Positions 1 to 11,110 of a DNA stretch of 64,000 bases are shown here, one piece after another. The translations under genes and the position numbers were made by a program. Source of the stretch: Batillaria attramentaria (taxonomy: Eukaryota > Mollusca > Gastropoda > Batillariidae); the NCBI GenBank assembly GCA_018292915.2, contig JACVVK020000014.1:1115001-1179000 (forward strand), given 5' to 3'. A model generated the notes under the pieces. It saw only the letters and a list, made by a program, of their open reading frames with translations, made no database searches and was not told the origin of the DNA. Positions within the stretch are counted from its first letter, which is position 1. Every line of letters starts with the position of its first letter.

Positions 1-388
1 ATGCTGAAAATATGCTGAGCAGAGTTGAGTGAGTACGCGGAGAGAATCCCCGTAAAAACTGTGTTGACCAAGACCGGCTCTTGTTTTGACTGTCCGTCTC
101 TGTCTTGTCCGTCTGTCTGTCTTGTCCGTCCTGCATAAACCTTCTTGTCAGTCATCGGCCTTTGGTATGGTATGGTATGGTATGGTATGGTAGACTTCTC
201 CTCGGCGCACGTATCCATCTCTGCTGAAATGCTCACGGCGCCGCAGGGCTGGAGGACGAAGCGGTGAAAGCCTGCTGCCGTTAAGCGCTACTTTATGTGC
301 AAACCTCCACCCTGCTATTCACTCTGGTGCGTGCGACAGTATTTCTGTTTACCACGCCACCGGCCACAGCCTACGCTTCTTCGAAAGA
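1..388. other. No gene seen; short (TGGTA)n run
   Basis: A five-unit TGGTA repeat at about 165-190 and CTGTCTGTC words. No exon recognised. Confidence 0.55.
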
Positions 389-596
389 TGAACGTGGGAT
401 TTTTAGCGTGCACACTTGATGTATGTGCGTGCGTGTGTACACGAAGGCGAGACAGGCACCGCAAACGAGTCTGCACATGGATTTGACTCGATATGGGAAG
501 GAAAAATCCCACCATATTCCTGCCCACCAGGCACTCGAACCCGGCAGCTCAGGATCCGAAGTCGGATGCCTTAACCACTAGACCAAATCCCCTTTG
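389..596 (-). mobile_element. tRNA-derived SINE, family 2, copy 1
   Basis: Read on the - strand it begins with a tRNA-like part: A box near GGTCTAGTGGTTAAGGC and B box GGGTTCGAGTGCC. The body continues through a CGTGTGTACACG-rich stretch. A second copy lies at 62902-63115 in the same orientation, showing it is a dispersed family. Confidence 0.8.
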
Positions 597-972
597 CTGC
601 CACCTCACGGACTGTGTGTGCGTGTGTGCGTGCGTGCGTGCGTGCGTGCGTGCGTGTCTGTCTGTCTGTCTGTCTGTGTGACAGCAACATTACCCGAGCT
701 GTTGTCACAAGTCAAAATACAATGGGATACATTGTCCTGCTGGGGTCTGTGGCATGAAAGGAGGTTACAATTATCTCAGACTTAACTCTAGACTCAGGCT
801 TATTGCGTCGGGGCTATCGTCTAGTGTGTACGGCTGTAGCTTAGTCCCTCAAAATGTAGTAGTCGTAAACTTGCCTCAGTCTCCGTTCGTGCATTTCGTA
901 TCAATCTTTTAGCCTCAGCTGAGTCAGGCAAGTCTCGGAATTGCGTTCTAGTCTCTCTTTTAATGCAGCAGA

Positions 973-1116
973 CCCCTGGGGCCGGATGCATGAATAGGGA
1001 CTAGTCTAGTCTGCGACTTAGCTCTAATCTCGGATTTCCAGGCTGGTTCTTACTTTTACTCTTAGTCTCAGTCTCCGCTTTCCTACTAGTCTTTGTTCAT
1101 GCATCACACCCCTGGG
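973..1116. mobile_element. Short inverted-repeat (MITE-like) element
   Basis: The left part carries GATGCATGAATAGGGACTAGT-type sequence at 983-1003; the right part carries its approximate reverse complement (ACTAGTCTTTGTTCATGCATC at 1085-1105), both next to CCCCTGGG-like ends. The interior is rich in repeated TAGTCTCAGTCT words. It looks like a non-autonomous DNA transposon, class unknown. Confidence 0.5.
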
Positions 1117-1468
1117 TGTTTTCAGTAAGACTTGTCAGACGAGAGTGTTTTTCGTCAAAACAAAAAGCGAGCATGGTGTTTTTCCGTGTTTCTCGTGTGA
1201 TATGCAGCTACAACAAGACTTTTCCTTATTTTTACCGGAGCGTGTTTTGAGCTGTTTTCGCTCTTTGTTCGAAAAAGAAAAGAAAAAGAAAAAAGGTCTC
1301 ATGCTCGTGTGTCATGAGCCTAAGGCTGACGTCACACGGGGAGTGTTTTCAGTCCAAACAAACAGCGAACATGGTGTTTTTCCATGTTTCTCGTGTGACG
1401 TGCGGCTGCAACATGCCTTTGCCCTAATTTTTCTGGAGCGCGGTTTGAGCTGTTTTCCATGTTTTGTT

Positions 1469-1499
<31 letters not shown>

Positions 1500-1535
1500 G
1501 CAATAAAAGCGTTCCCCGTGTGTTATGAGCCTAAC
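1115..1535. repeat. About 200-bp diverged tandem duplication
   Basis: Two successive copies (about 1115-1330 and 1338-1535) share GTGTTTTCAGT, GAGCATGGTGTTTTTCC / GAACATGGTGTTTTTCC and TTTCTCGTGTGA. Both end near GTGTGT(C/T)ATGAGCCTAA. The 127-codon frame across them simply reads the two copies and is not considered a gene. Confidence 0.6.
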
Positions 1536-2343
1536 ATGGATGTAGGACGACATAGCTGGCATTTCCGCGTTCGCACGTGACCCTCATTCGACCTCTTGAT
1601 CTGTCCACGACCAAAGAGCGCGTGTTTACTGTGAAAAGGGCAAAGAGTCGGGCATTAGCGCTAGGTTCGTCCAGGTTGGTTTATGACTTTGCGAATCAAA
1701 TAACAAGTGTCGAAAAGGGGTCAAGGACGCGCGCAGGATCCTATTTGATTAATGTCACAGGATGCGACATGACAGTGTGTGTGGGAAAACATGCCATCTC
1801 TGTGGCGCTGACTGACTCTGTTTATTGAAAGTCTCGTTACGCTTGTCAGGCATACAACACCGCTCTGGGGTAAACAAAAAAAAACCCAAACTTTTCATTT
1901 CGGTGGATCAGAATCGGTCGGAACGTGCCTCAGGGACCAAAAATACGTCTCGCTATAAACTGAAATGTCTCGGATCTTCAATTCAGTCCAAACAAATTCA
2001 AAGAAATTAATTATGCCAAATACAAGGAACCAAATTGTGACCTGTTCTCGCAAAAGGGACCGTAAGTCGCGCTAGGCCGAACGCCGCTACAGGCGAAAAG
2101 AGTGCCGGGGGTCAGTATGGCCGCCTTGTGAGTAGCCAACTTCAACTGCTGATATCTCTGTCAATTTTAGTAGTACAGCTTTCATTCTGATATTGAATTA
2201 AACTGCATAACCAGTAGATTGCAGTGTTATACATATCTCAAAATTGATAATTTTCGACTTATGGTCCCTTTTGTGAGAACGGGTCACAATTTGCTTTCGG
2301 TGCGGGGGGGGGGGGGGGTGTTAAGAATTAGAAGAAGGTAAAG

Positions 2344-2510
2344 GGTGGGTGAGTGGGGGTTTAACGTCCTTTTCCACCACATACGGGTGATATCAAAGAC
2401 GGGGCAACGATGAAAAAAATAGCACAAATATTTGGCCCCAGCCGGGATACGAACTCACGACCCGAGCATTAGAAGTCCAACGCTCAACCATTCGGCCACC
2501 CCGGCTTCCC
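2344..2510 (-). mobile_element. tRNA-derived SINE, family 1, with 15-bp target-site duplication
   Basis: Near-full-length copy. On the - strand it reads from AGCCGGGGTGGCCGAATGG (A box region) through TGAGTTCGTATCC (B box) to CACCACATACGGGTG and the TTTAACCCCCACTCACCC end. It is flanked by TAGAAGAAGGTAAAG at 2329-2343 and 2511-2525, a clear target-site duplication. Confidence 0.9.
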
Positions 2511-2984
2511 TAGAAGAAGGTAAAGAATGAACCTATGACAAGTCTATAACTACATTACAACTAACCTATAAGTAAACGTAACAAACGACAATAAAAAAAA
2601 AAAAGAAATATCTGAATAAATAAGAATAAAATGCATCATCACTTACAATTACTTGGTAGTTTTCGAAATCTGCTATGTGAAATGTAAGGCCGAGAATTTG
2701 AGCATAGTGTTGTTGTGTAAGTAGCAACTGGATACAAGTTCGGTAACACAAGTAATGTCACACAGAGGACTTGTGTTCAACTTGCAAGATCCCCATCAGG
2801 TCGGTTCCGACTGGCTCTGGCTGACTCAGTCCGTCCTGAGATGACTGGCCGCGGGGCTGACTCAGAACTGAGTGTTGGCCCTGGCCCTGTCTGTGGCTGC
2901 GCGCGGACTGATCCGATCGAATCTTCGTGCAGCGTGACTGGATCGCCAATACCCTGCACGCACCGACTCCGGAAGCAACCCAGA

Positions 2985-3530
2985 GGAGGCCCATACAGCC
3001 CCCCCCCCCCCCACCCCTCCACCTCCTCCCCCTCTCCCGATCCAGTGAAAAGTTTCTCAAAATTCCCAAGAGAAATTTGCAATCTTTTGGCGAACGTTGT
3101 TTCCGGTTTACCACCCCAACAGTCTGGAACTCTCTGCCTGATAGCGTGAGACAGCAACCTGCTCTATCATATTTCAGATCAGAACTTGAAACATATCTGT
3201 TTCAACTTGCTTTCTACTGATTCCTGTAACTGTGGTGGGGAGCCGGGGTGGTCGAATGGTAGAGCGTTGGACTTCTAATGCTTGGGTCGTGAGTTCGATC
3301 CCGGCTGGGGCCAAATATTGTGCTGGCTTTTTCATCGTTGCCCCGTCTTTGATATCACCCTATGTGGTGGAAAAGGACGTTAAACCCCTAAACACCCACC
3401 CACCCTGTAACTGTGGTGCCTGCTGTGTTAGGATGTGTTCTATGTGCGTGTAAGTGATGTGCGAACGCGCAATGAGTTGCATTTTCAAGAATTGCGCTGT
3501 GTAAAGGTGATTTATTATTTATTACAGCCT
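2985..3530 (+). mobile_element. 3' end of a LINE (reverse-transcriptase C-terminus), interrupted by a SINE
   Basis: The frame ending at about 3220 encodes SFGERCFRFTTPTVWNSLP, then SVRQQPALSYFRSELETYLF and a stop. This is the typical C-terminus of CR1/L2/jockey-type non-LTR reverse transcriptases. The 3' part continues beyond the SINE to GTAAAGGTGATTTATTATTT near 3530. The 5' limit is uncertain because of a C-rich tract at 3000-3012. Confidence 0.7.
3238..3403 (+). mobile_element. tRNA-derived SINE, family 1, full-length
   Basis: GGGAGCCGGGGTGGTCGAAT start, TTGGACTTCTAATGC anticodon-arm region (as in tRNA-Arg TCT), GAGTTCGATCCCGG B box, and TTAAACCCCTAAACACCCACC end. It is flanked by CCTGTAACTGTGGTG (3223-3237, 3404-3418), so it inserted into the 3' part of an older LINE fragment. 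Confidence 0.92.
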
Positions 3531-3670
3531 CGAACTTTCAATACTCGCGTCGTGAGTTTGAATGCCGGCTGGTACCAAATGTTTTAGCTTGCCTTGTTCT
3601 CGTTTCCCCGACTTTGGTGTTACCCATACGTGGTGGAACAGGACGTTAAACTCCCAAACACCCACCCACT
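3530..3670 (+). mobile_element. SINE family 1, 5'-truncated, diverged
   Basis: Starts inside the tRNA part (TCGCGTCGTGAGTTTGAATG) and runs to TGGTGGAACAGGACGTTAAAC and CACCCACCC. It is clearly more diverged than the copy just upstream. Confidence 0.75.
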
Positions 3671-4249
3671 CTCCCAGTTAAATTAACACGACACTGTCAG
3701 TGAAATACTATGTCGGGCTGTTACGTTGTTCTGACTTTCCTGATGCTTTATTGTCAGAGTTAATTACTTTTGACATTATCAGACTGAATGACGCACGCGT
3801 AGCGCTAATGAGTGAAATGACGCATTTGCAACTGATGAGGTATCGCTCTTTCGAACCTTTTGTTCTGTCAGGTCCATTTCAATCGATTCGATCTGATTGG
3901 TCAGTGGTCTGTCTCTCACTCTTTAGCAACCCAACGGCGACAAAACATTGCGAGTGTAGCGCGTTCTTTATTCTCGATCTCACGTGCGAATGCGCGTGAT
4001 GAAAACACCGGCGATCTATTCGCGTCTGCGTGCATGAACGAGGACATCTTTCAACAGCCGGCCGTGGTGAAATAACGCCTGGCTTCACTCAGAGCTGGAA
4101 TAACAGGCTGTCCTTGGCAAGGTGACCGCGTCACTGACACTGTTGCTGCTTCTCCTGTTCGTCTCGCCAACACAGTCCTTGCTTTTCAACCGTCGTTTGC
4201 GCGATGTCTCAGTTCGAGCACTGTGTCAGTATTCCAGGGTTCCTCATTG

Positions 4250-4282
4250 CGCACACACACACAAACACACACACACACACAG

Positions 4283-4315
<33 letters not shown>

Positions 4316-4356
4316 GACAGACACACACACACACACACACAGACACACACACACAA

Positions 4357-4388
<32 letters not shown>
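4250..4388. repeat. (CA)n microsatellite with CAGA/CAAA interruptions
   Basis: About 140 bp of ACACAC with ACAGACAG and ACAAAC interruptions. It produces long His/Thr or Cys/Val reading frames in all phases, none of them genic. Confidence 0.97.
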
Positions 4389-4392
<4 letters not shown>

Positions 4393-4705
4393 ATCGCAAG
4401 CACGAGCGAAACTGATCCAAAACAACATAAATTGGCTTAGCAAAGATGGACTTAGCCTGTTTAAGGTCAAGTCAAAAATAAGTCAAGTCAGTTTCATTTC
4501 CTACACTCTGGGGAGGGGGTGGGGGGCATAGGAAAACAAAAAGGAAACTATAAATCAAAACATATACAAAGGCACGTACATACATACTGACATGCATGCG
4601 TCTACACTTATTTGTACATAGATAGATAGATAGATATACACCAGCACACACACACACAGAGGGCGGTGGTGGTCGTCCTGCGAGCGGTTTTCAGAATAAC
4701 ACCAG

Positions 4706-4772
4706 GTTATTGTGCATTTTTCAAACGCGCAGCTGACATCAGGTTGTGCATTTTTCAAACGCGCAGCTGAAT
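4706..4772. repeat. Short tandem duplication
   Basis: TGTGCATTTTTCAAACGCGC followed by AGCTGA occurs twice in a row, about 35 bp apart. Confidence 0.8.
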
Positions 4773-5330
4773 GTTTGCATTCAAAGCATGGACTTTCAGC
4801 GCGACATGTCCCGCTGCAGTGTGTCAACATTTTTGACGTTTCAGACAAGTCCCCGCTTCTACGAGGAACATAGGGCGAAAAAAATACGAAGAGAATGTCA
4901 GGTATCCTTGTGATCTATACAGCTTTCTTTCAAGGAGGCTTAGGAAAATGTTGACGAAAGAGCATGCTTTGCACGGGAACACGGAAAGCATACACGTGTG
5001 CATCCTGTTGACAACGTGATAGAGCATTTGCCGAAAGCCATGTCTGCGACCTTCTAGGAGCGGGTGTTGCCGAAAGGGGAAGAGCCTCGAGTGTTGCTTA
5101 CTGCGGCGTCAGACAAAACAAAACTACAGGCAGTCTTTGAAATAGTTCAGTCCATCATCTGGAGCTACAGGCAGTTTTAGTTATTTTATTGGTTCAGTTC
5201 ATCGTCAATTCATTTGTCCTTGACGTACAACTTGCAATGCAGGTTGCTGATTTAAAAATCTCTCTCTCTCTCTCTCTCTCTAAATTAACAAATAAATAAC
5301 GTTTTCTCTCTCTCTCTCTCTCTCTCTCTC

Positions 5331-5515
5331 CTCGGGTCGTGAGTTCGATCCCGGCTAGGGCCAAATATTTGTGCTGGCTTTTTCATCGTTGCCCCGTCTT
5401 TGATATCACCCTATGTTGTGGAAAAGGGCGTTAAAACCCCAAACACCCCCCACTATGTGGTGGAAAAGGACGTTAAACCCCCAAACACCCACCCAAATAC
5501 CCCCCACCCCACCCT
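5331..5515 (+). mobile_element. SINE family 1, 5'-truncated, with doubled 3' end
   Basis: Begins at CTCGGGTCGTGAGTTCGATC directly after a CT microsatellite. The 3' segment TATGTGGTGGAAAAGGACG is present twice (about 5412 and 5455), the second time with the usual AAACACCCACCC end. CT repeats bound both sides. Confidence 0.85.
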
Positions 5516-5563
5516 CTCTCTCTCTCTCTCTCTCAAGAAATATACAAAGAAAGAAAAAAAATT

Positions 5564-5591
<28 letters not shown>

Positions 5592-5598
<7 letters not shown>

Positions 5599-7030
5599 CT
5601 GGATTTTACCAAGGCTTTTGACTTAGTGAATCACGGCCTTTTATTAATGAAATTTTCTTTGTACCGCGTTAGTGACAAAACTCTGGAATTTTTCGAGTCA
5701 TATTTAGACAACAGACATCAATATGTCTCTATTAATGGCAAATGCTCATCGATGGGGAAAATCAATCATGGCGTACCCCAAGGGTCTATTCTGGGACCTC
5801 TTCTATTTTCCATTTTTATTAACGATCTTCCTCTACATATTTCAAACCCCAACGTCACATGCAGCCTTTTTGCCGACGACACCACCCTTGATGTTTCCTC
5901 GTCGGATGTATCGGTAATAAACAAGTCTCTTCAGGCGAGTCTAGATGATGTATCTGAGTGGTGCAGACAAAACTACATGATCCCTAATCCCTCAAAGACA
6001 GAGTGTCTCCTTGTTACCACCAGACAAAAACACCAGTTGAACCCCCCACCCCTTATTTTGTCTCTCAACTCAACCCCAATTAATCAGGTTCATGAACACC
6101 GTCTGTTAGGTGTTATCATTGATGACCAACTTAGCTGGAATGCTCACGTTGACCACATGTGCAAGACCCTGTCTAAAAACCTTTTTTTATTGTCGAAATT
6201 GACGTATTTTACCGATGCCGAAACAAGAAAACTTTTTTATCACGCCCACATTCAACCAATCATAGATTATGCCTCCTGCACCTGGGACGGCTGTAGCGAC
6301 GCTAATCTGAAAAGAGTCAACTCTCTCCATCGGCGAGCGGCCAAGTTAATCCTTTGTAAGAGCTCTCAGAGCACTGACGACCGACTTAAGTCCCTCCAGT
6401 TGTTGCCCCTCCGTAAACATTTGCTATTCAATAAGGGTGTGATGATGTGGAAAGTCCGCTCTTCTAAATCTCCACCGTACCTTTCGCGTCTCTTTAACAC
6501 CTTCACTACACCGTACAAGACCGCGAGGAACAATCTGGTGACGGCAAGACCCCGCATAGATCTTTTTAAGTCTAGTTTTTCATATTCTGGAGCCTGCATG
6601 TGGAATTCACTACCGGCACACATTATTTCAGCTCCAACCATCAACACCTTCAAGGCCCGGTTATTTACCCATTTGTCCCTATCATAAACTCAATAACACC
6701 TGCCAAGGGTTTTTTTTTCCCTACAGTTTTCCTTTATTTATTTTTTTCTTCCTTTATTTTCTTCTCTTCATTACGAGTTGTGTAATTATGTGTTTGTACT
6801 ACATGTACATGTATTAGTGTGTGGTGTTTGTTTTTGAATTTTGAAACGTGCTTTGCCTTGTTTATATATTACTGACTATGAGTTCACCTTATTACTGTAG
6901 CAGCTGATAGTAGTTTAGCAACCGTGTGTGTGTGTGTGTGTGTAGTGTAGCAAGGACAAGATGTAAGACAGGTCTGCGCACCTAATCTTCTATCCTTGGA
7001 AAATAAAGTGTCATTGTCATTGTCATTGTC
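5592..7030 (+). mobile_element. Non-LTR retrotransposon (LINE), 5'-truncated
   Basis: Contains an uninterrupted reverse-transcriptase reading frame to TAA at 6685, then a 3' region ending AAAATAAAG followed by (TGTCAT)n at about 7009-7030, a LINE-type repeated tail. The 5' end is cut at the first RT catalytic block and abuts a CT microsatellite and a SINE fragment, as expected for incomplete reverse transcription. The clade was not determined. Confidence 0.88.
5595..6687 (+). pseudogene. Reverse transcriptase fragment of a LINE
   Basis: About 360 residues of RNA-dependent DNA polymerase. The first block LDFTKAFDLVNHGLL carries one catalytic Asp. GVPQGSILGPLLF (from about 5770) is the RT palm signature, and FADDTTL (5869-5889) is the catalytic YADD-type motif. 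Later blocks include RLLGVIIDDQLSWNAH and the C-terminal SFSYSGACMWNSLPAHI. No endonuclease domain or first ORF is present. The frame upstream of about 5590 is SINE plus microsatellite and does not belong to it. The copy is probably dead because of truncation, though it has no internal stops, so it may be young. Confidence 0.9.
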
Positions 7031-7117
7031 TCTCTGTCTCTCTCCGCAAGAGCAACGGCAAGCTTGCAAACTGGCCTTTTGGCCAAAATCTTCTGCCGTT
7101 GGAAAATAAAGGATTGC

Positions 7118-7151
<34 letters not shown>
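7118..7151. repeat. (TC)n microsatellite
   Basis: Pure TC run after a second AAAATAAAGG LINE-like tail at about 7100. Confidence 0.95.
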
Positions 7152-7155
<4 letters not shown>

Positions 7156-8402
7156 TCTGTATGTGGGTTACTGAGCCTGTTTACTGAGAACGGCATACCA
7201 GACTCTAGGCCTCAACCGTTCTTACGCGATTCTTGCAGAACACTCTAGAAAGGTTAGTACGTTAGTACTGTTTGCCACGGGACTTCGGTACGCACGTGAA
7301 CCGTAACTGGAATGAGAGATACAGGGCCTGTGAGTGCAAATGGGTGAACGCTTACAAAGTAGAGCTACTTCAATTATAACAACAGCACTGAGCGTGCGTG
7401 ATGCTGCAATGTATGCGAGTTGCCAAGGAAAATATACGCCATGATGCGAAATACCTTGAGGGTGTACCATGTTTCGGTTATTCTTCGAGTTTTGGGTTTT
7501 GCTGTTGTTGTTGTCAAGTTGTTGTTGTTTCGTGTGTGTGTGTGTGTGTGTGTGGGGGGGGGGGTAATACCAGAGTACGCATGGAGCGTAAACAAACAAA
7601 CAAACAAACAAAATACTGATCTGTTCTTTTCCCGATTCCGTGACGGACGCTGCCGTCCTAAGACTTTTTTTCTGAACTTGTAAAGGGACATCATTCGTGT
7701 TGCGGAGTTGCTTCCCCTCTCTCTGCGAGACGCAGCCATTTAATTCGATCAGTATGTTTGAGTTGGTCAGTGGGGAAAAAATGAGGAAAGGCAAAAAGAA
7801 TGAGAGACAAAGAGAGAAACTACTCTAACGGTAAAATCTGAGGGATTGTTGTTGTTGCTGCTGGGTTTTTGGTTTGGGGTTTTCTGTTGTTGGTGGTGGC
7901 GGTGGTTTGTTGTTGTTGTTTTGTTTGGGTGTTGTTGGTGGTGTTTTTCTTTTTGTTGGCTGTTTTGTTTTTTTGCCTACTGAGTTAAACGGCTTCATTT
8001 GTGTTTTGATTTTCCGCACTGGAACAAAAGACCAAATGCCGTGTGACAGAGTGCGGTCAACACGTTTACGCACTACACGTGCAGCGTGAACGTTGGCTTT
8101 GAGTCCCTCTCCCAGAAGCGGAGCAACAGCAAAAATAGATCTGCTGAAACGTCGACAGGATAGCCAGGTTACTCATAGTCATGTATCACACAATCATGTT
8201 TTCTGCGCTGTTGACCTGTTCGTGTAGTGCGCGCGCGTGGTGTTTTATTTTTGTACCGCAACCGAGTCGTACTAGTGATGACCGAATTTTGGGGGCTAGA
8301 TTCTGCCAAGAAGCAATCTTCACTGGCCGCGATGTTTTCTGACAGTCCGACAGGTAGCAATGTAGGTCTCGGTCCAGATTGGGCTGGGTCGATGCCCGAC
8401 GG

Positions 8403-8403
<1 letters not shown>
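7152..8403. other. No gene seen; T/G-rich low complexity
   Basis: Short GT and poly-G runs at 7530-7565, TTG-rich sequence at 7840-7970, otherwise unassigned. Confidence 0.55.
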
Positions 8404-8442
<39 letters not shown>

Positions 8443-8535
8443 GCTACTACTACTGCTCCTACTACTACTGCTCCTACTACTACTGCTCCTACAATTGCCA
8501 CTGAACAACTTCATTATAGAGGCGTAAACCCCCCC

Positions 8536-8578
<43 letters not shown>

Positions 8579-9000
8579 ACTACTAGTACTGCTGCTACTA
8601 CTACTGCTCCTACAATTACCACTGATCAACTTCAGTTTAGAAGCATACCTCCACCTCCCGCCCCCATGCCTCCCCCCCCCCCCTTCTCTCTCTCTCTCTC
8701 TCTCTCTCTCTTCTTTACTGCCACTACTGCTGCTGCTTCTACATGTACCACCGAATAACTTTATTTTACGAGTAAGATGTCGAGAAATATTGATGTATAA
8801 GCGATGACTTCCCGCCCCCACCCCCCACCCTCCACCTTTACCTCAACCCTCCGCCCCCATGGACCTCCCTCACTCAGTCACCCTCCCCCCTCCCCCTATC
8901 TTTCTCTCTCTGCTGCCGCTACTGCTACTACATCTACCACTGAATAATTTTATTTTTCACGTGCAGAAATATGGATGTATAAACGATGACTTCCCGCCAA
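8404..9000. repeat. Four-unit composite minisatellite
   Basis: Each unit joins a (CT)n run (8404, 8543, 8687, about 8900), a GCTACTACTACTGCTCCTAC-type block, a CACTGAACAACTT / CACTGAATAATTT block and a C-rich stretch. Unit length varies from about 140 to 210 bp. The last two units also share GAAATATTGATGTATAA / GAAATATGGATGTATAA. Confidence 0.8.
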
Positions 9001-9016
9001 CATCACACCCAACATA

Positions 9017-9017
<1 letters not shown>

Positions 9018-9052
<35 letters not shown>
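9018..9052. repeat. (CA)n microsatellite
   Basis: Pure CA run; a (TC)n run follows at about 9092-9117. Confidence 0.95.
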
Positions 9053-9053
<1 letters not shown>

Positions 9054-9482
9054 GCCCCACATTCACCGTATCAAGTGCCTGTGACGTGGTTTTCTCTCTC
9101 TCTCTCTCTCTCTCTCTGTGTGGTCAAGATCCAGTTTCTAATCCTCTTCGCACTCTGCTTATCTTAGCGGTAACTTTGTGGCCTTTTGTTAAGGATCACA
9201 CAAGAAGCGTCAAACTCAATAAGCCGCCAGGTCCACCGTTCCGTCACGTCGACATCCGCATGTTTTTTTGTTGTTTTCTTTTTGCGTAAAAGTCTGAAAA
9301 GCCTTTGAGGCTCAACTCAAGACTAAAATGACACTTGAAGGTTCTTGTGTTGTTTGAGCTGCAAAGGGCGTTACAGCTGCCGTTCAGTCGTGTCAAGGCC
9401 GCGGAAGTTGGGCGGGGACGGAGGGAGGGAGAGGGTGGGGCTAGCCTACTGCACGACAATAGACGTAGCGTGATACTGTATT

Positions 9483-9776
9483 AAGCGCACGGTTACACGA
9501 CTGCCAGTCTGCATGTTGCCGTACTCGGCTGCCTGCTGGCGGGCAAGTGATCCGCGGCACACGCAGCCTGCGGCGTTGCAAGGTTTGGGCAGTGATTGGT
9601 CAGTTGGCTGTACGGGGCTGCCAGTGGCTAGCTGGCTGCCAGGAAAAATAGAACGGGTTTCTATTCCCGCGCCAGCACCGGCAAGGGGGATTTGCCAGCT
9701 GGCAGCCAGCGATTTAATAAGGGTTGCCAGCGTTGCCAGCCCTGCAAGTACCAATCCTGGCAACTTTTAGCAGCGG
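9483..9776. repeat. About 290-bp dispersed repeat, copy 1
   Basis: Shares long near-identical blocks with 42354-42650, e.g. AAGGTTTGGGCAGTGATTGG at about 9580 and 42460, and CTAGCTGGCTGCCAGGAAAA. The two copies start at TTAAGCG(C/T)ACGG and end at TAGCAGCGGC. No coding potential and no clear terminal inverted repeats. Nature unknown. Confidence 0.85.
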
Positions 9777-10197
9777 CCCTTAGTATTGTGATTTTATTGT
9801 CCCCTCTGCCATTATTTTCATGCCCCTTTTTTGTATTTTTCTCAACTTCGTAAGCGCTTAAAGTTAGCTGAGTATAAGCGTTGTATAAATATCCAATATT
9901 ATTATAATTTGTTCTAGAAATAAGTTATTGTTCATATTTGCATTTCCGCCACGCGGCTCCATAAACAAATGTTTCTCAGGAATTGTGTCTCCGTTGTTTC
10001 TCTGGAGTTCAGTGGCTCCCTCTGCAACTTCCTTCAGTCAGTTTTTGTTCTCAAAAAAAAAAAAAGTAGTAGCCATCAGTATTCCCGGCTCACGCGAGAT
10101 TTTGAAATAGGCATACGGCCACTGGGTTTCATAACGGTGGGAACTACATAACAGGACAAATCATAATGTACTGGCTCAGTGCCTGACTGTAGAAGTA

Positions 10198-10480
10198 CAG
10201 GGCCCGCATGTAGAAGTCGGGGTCAGGGAGTTTAGCCCCGGGTAAGAGTCTAACCTCGAACTAAACTAGCTCTAACCAGTCTGGGGTTAAATTTTCTGTT
10301 TTTTTTTGTTTTTGTTTTTTTAAATCAGGAAGCGGGTCCATTCCAGTAAGATGCCTATGCCGTTATCTCTTTCGCTTCCTTTTTTTATTTAATTTTGTTT
10401 TCGGGTTTCTTCTGTCGTAGTCTGGGTTAGGCCCGTAGCCGTGGGGTTAAATTAACCTCGAGTCTTACATACGGGCCCTG
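10198..10480. mobile_element. MITE-like element with CAGGGCCCG termini
   Basis: Left end CAGGGCCCGCATGTAGAAGT at 10198; right end, reverse complemented, CAGGGCCCGTATGTAAGACT, ending at 10480. The terminal repeats extend about 25 bp with mismatches. Size 283 bp, no reading frame. No target-site duplication could be recognised. Confidence 0.65.
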
Positions 10481-11110
10481 GATATTGCACGCTGTGGTGC
10501 AGAAATGATAGAACATAGTAAGAAAGTAATCTGACATTTCGAAAATGGGTCCGTCTGTGACCGATGTCTGAGTTTCTACCTACGGAAAACAAACATCTAC
10601 ACTCTTTTCCTAGCCGTACAGTTTGGGGGGGGGGGACCGGTGTTACACACGGGACGGGCTTCTCAGCCTGACGTGTCCCGGGCCTAGGCAGATAGGTTGG
10701 AAGTGCCCCTGGTCCATGCAGCTTTAGGCTAGTAGTGCCCTGGAGTCAAACGAGCAAAGAAGTGCATCTGGCTTGTTACACCGGTGCCAGAGTGCAATGT
10801 CCAGGATCACTCAACACTCCCCAAGGGTAACCAGAATGCACGAGACCCAGAATAGACTAAACACGTAAGCCTACCCGCTTGTTCTTCGTACACGGAGATT
10901 ATTAGTGTACCTACACTCAAAGCACTCCTCCCGTCTGCACGGTGTGTACGGGCTATGATCTGTATACTTTGGTTACCCGTGACTCCCTGCTCGCTGATAA
11001 AAAGCTTCAACTTGAATCACAGAGCTGCATGTTTGCGTTTCGATTATGCGCGTCCGAGCTTCCCAGCTCTAGTGCAATTGCAATGTGTCAACATTGCAAC
11101 CATTCCCGTT

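Noticed and set aside
1145..1528. 127-codon frame with two internal repeats
   Set aside because: It spans a tandem duplication of non-coding sequence, includes poly-A/T tracts, and has no family resemblance.
3238..3310. tRNA gene
   Set aside because: A and B boxes are present, but the unit is repeated many times with a shared non-tRNA body and target-site duplications, so it is a SINE.
4186..4470. Long frames of His/Thr or Cys/Val residues
   Set aside because: Translations of a CA/GT microsatellite; the same occurs at every dinucleotide tract.
5413..5594. N-terminal part of the LINE reading frame
   Set aside because: This stretch is the end of a SINE and CT microsatellites that happen to stay open in frame.
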